Shown here one piece after another: positions 63,545 through 64,000 of a stretch of DNA of 64,000 nt. The stretch covers positions 6,373,747-6,437,746 of the forward strand of contig CM067312.1 of NCBI GenBank assembly GCA_034231615.1. The letters run 5' to 3'. Made by a program: the position numbers and the translations under genes. The notes beneath the pieces were generated by a model. That model worked only from the letters and a program-made list of their open reading frames with translations, was not told where the DNA came from and searched no databases. The stretch comes from Meghimatium bilineatum (lineage: Eukaryota > Mollusca > Gastropoda > Stylommatophora > Philomycidae). Each line of letters opens with the position of its first letter. Position 1 is the stretch's first letter.

Positions 63545-64000
63545 CTACCTAGTTAGTGTGCTACTGCCCTTGATAAATTCATTGTTGATTTCTAAAAATA
63601 CTGGACTCTGGTCACTACCTCCAAGCTGCTTTCCAACTACTCGTGAGATGTTCCATTCAAGGAATGGTGAGTGGAATGCCAGTCCTGGTGTAGAGGTGGT
63701 GTGCCATGTTCTCGAGTAGAAGGTTGGTGAGTCTGTTGGCTGGTTAATAAGTATGAACTTATTTTCATCCTGCCAGCTCTCAAGTTCCTCACCTATCTTG
63801 TCCATTTGATCGTAGCCCCAGCTCTGAGACTTGTCAGTGAAGTAACCACACTTCATAAGCCTCTCCTTTGTTATGGAAATTTGTCTAGTGCCAATGGCCT
63901 ATGATTTGGACAGTAGTAGTTCAGGAGATAGAATTATCTAATGTCTGTTTTTAGGTGGAGCATCTGGTATTCCTTCCCTTTCATATACACTTCCAGCTGA
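63545..64000 (-). pseudogene. LINE-A: C-terminal part of the endonuclease, cut by window end
   Basis: Frame at 63545-63856: IGEELESWQDENKFILINQP, TDSPTFYSRTWHTTSTPGLA, FHSP, then GKQLGGSDQSPVFLEINN. This is the end of the apurinic-like endonuclease (APE) domain of LINEs. The family's S-D-H motif, whose His is catalytic, reads S-D-Q here. Upstream frames (63857-64000) continue, with shifts. The 5' part of the element lies outside the window. Confidence 0.88.

Overview
This window reads as nuclear DNA of an animal, not a prokaryote. There is no dense gene order and no operon. The one convincing coding segment is a single internal exon with good splice sites. Everything else is tandem repeats, non-LTR retrotransposon (LINE) debris, SINEs and small DNA-transposon derivatives. 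The LINE types (I/jockey-like with RNase H; LINEs ending in WFGHVMRM-type or FGHI-type blocks) and the SINE style suggest a lophotrochozoan, probably a mollusc and perhaps a gastropod. That placement is inference from transposon character only.

Layout. 0-13 kb: minisatellites of 16-59 bp, SINE tails, MITEs and short LINE scraps. 13.2-15.1 kb: a LINE 3' end carrying an internal 27-bp minisatellite. 15.4-17.6 kb: a very uniform 44-bp array. 18-24.6 kb: MITEs, a second LINE fragment with an internal 16-bp array, and arrays of 15-39 bp. 26.3-28.6 kb: a 42-bp array bounded by hAT-like termini. 30-37.3 kb: arrays, including a 4.4-kb, 81-bp satellite. 37.4-41 kb: tRNA-derived SINEs around the exon at 38204-39457. 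42.3-44.2 kb: a CpG-dense 23-bp array. 44.5 kb: a complete SINE with an 11-bp target-site duplication. 45.3-47 kb: two adjoining arrays. 47-60 kb: MITEs, SINEs, short arrays and a LINE RNase H region. 60.2-64 kb: a decayed LINE on the minus strand (endonuclease, reverse transcriptase, RNase H, zinc knuckle, GAA tail), itself interrupted by a 35-bp array.

My estimate from array lengths is that about one third of the window is tandem repeat. The main observation is how the arrays relate to the mobile elements. Several begin or end inside a recognisable element, and their unit reads on into that element's own sequence. This suggests repeated in-place amplification of short stretches of LINEs, SINEs and DNA transposons. 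Long open frames inside arrays whose unit is a multiple of three are treated as artefacts.
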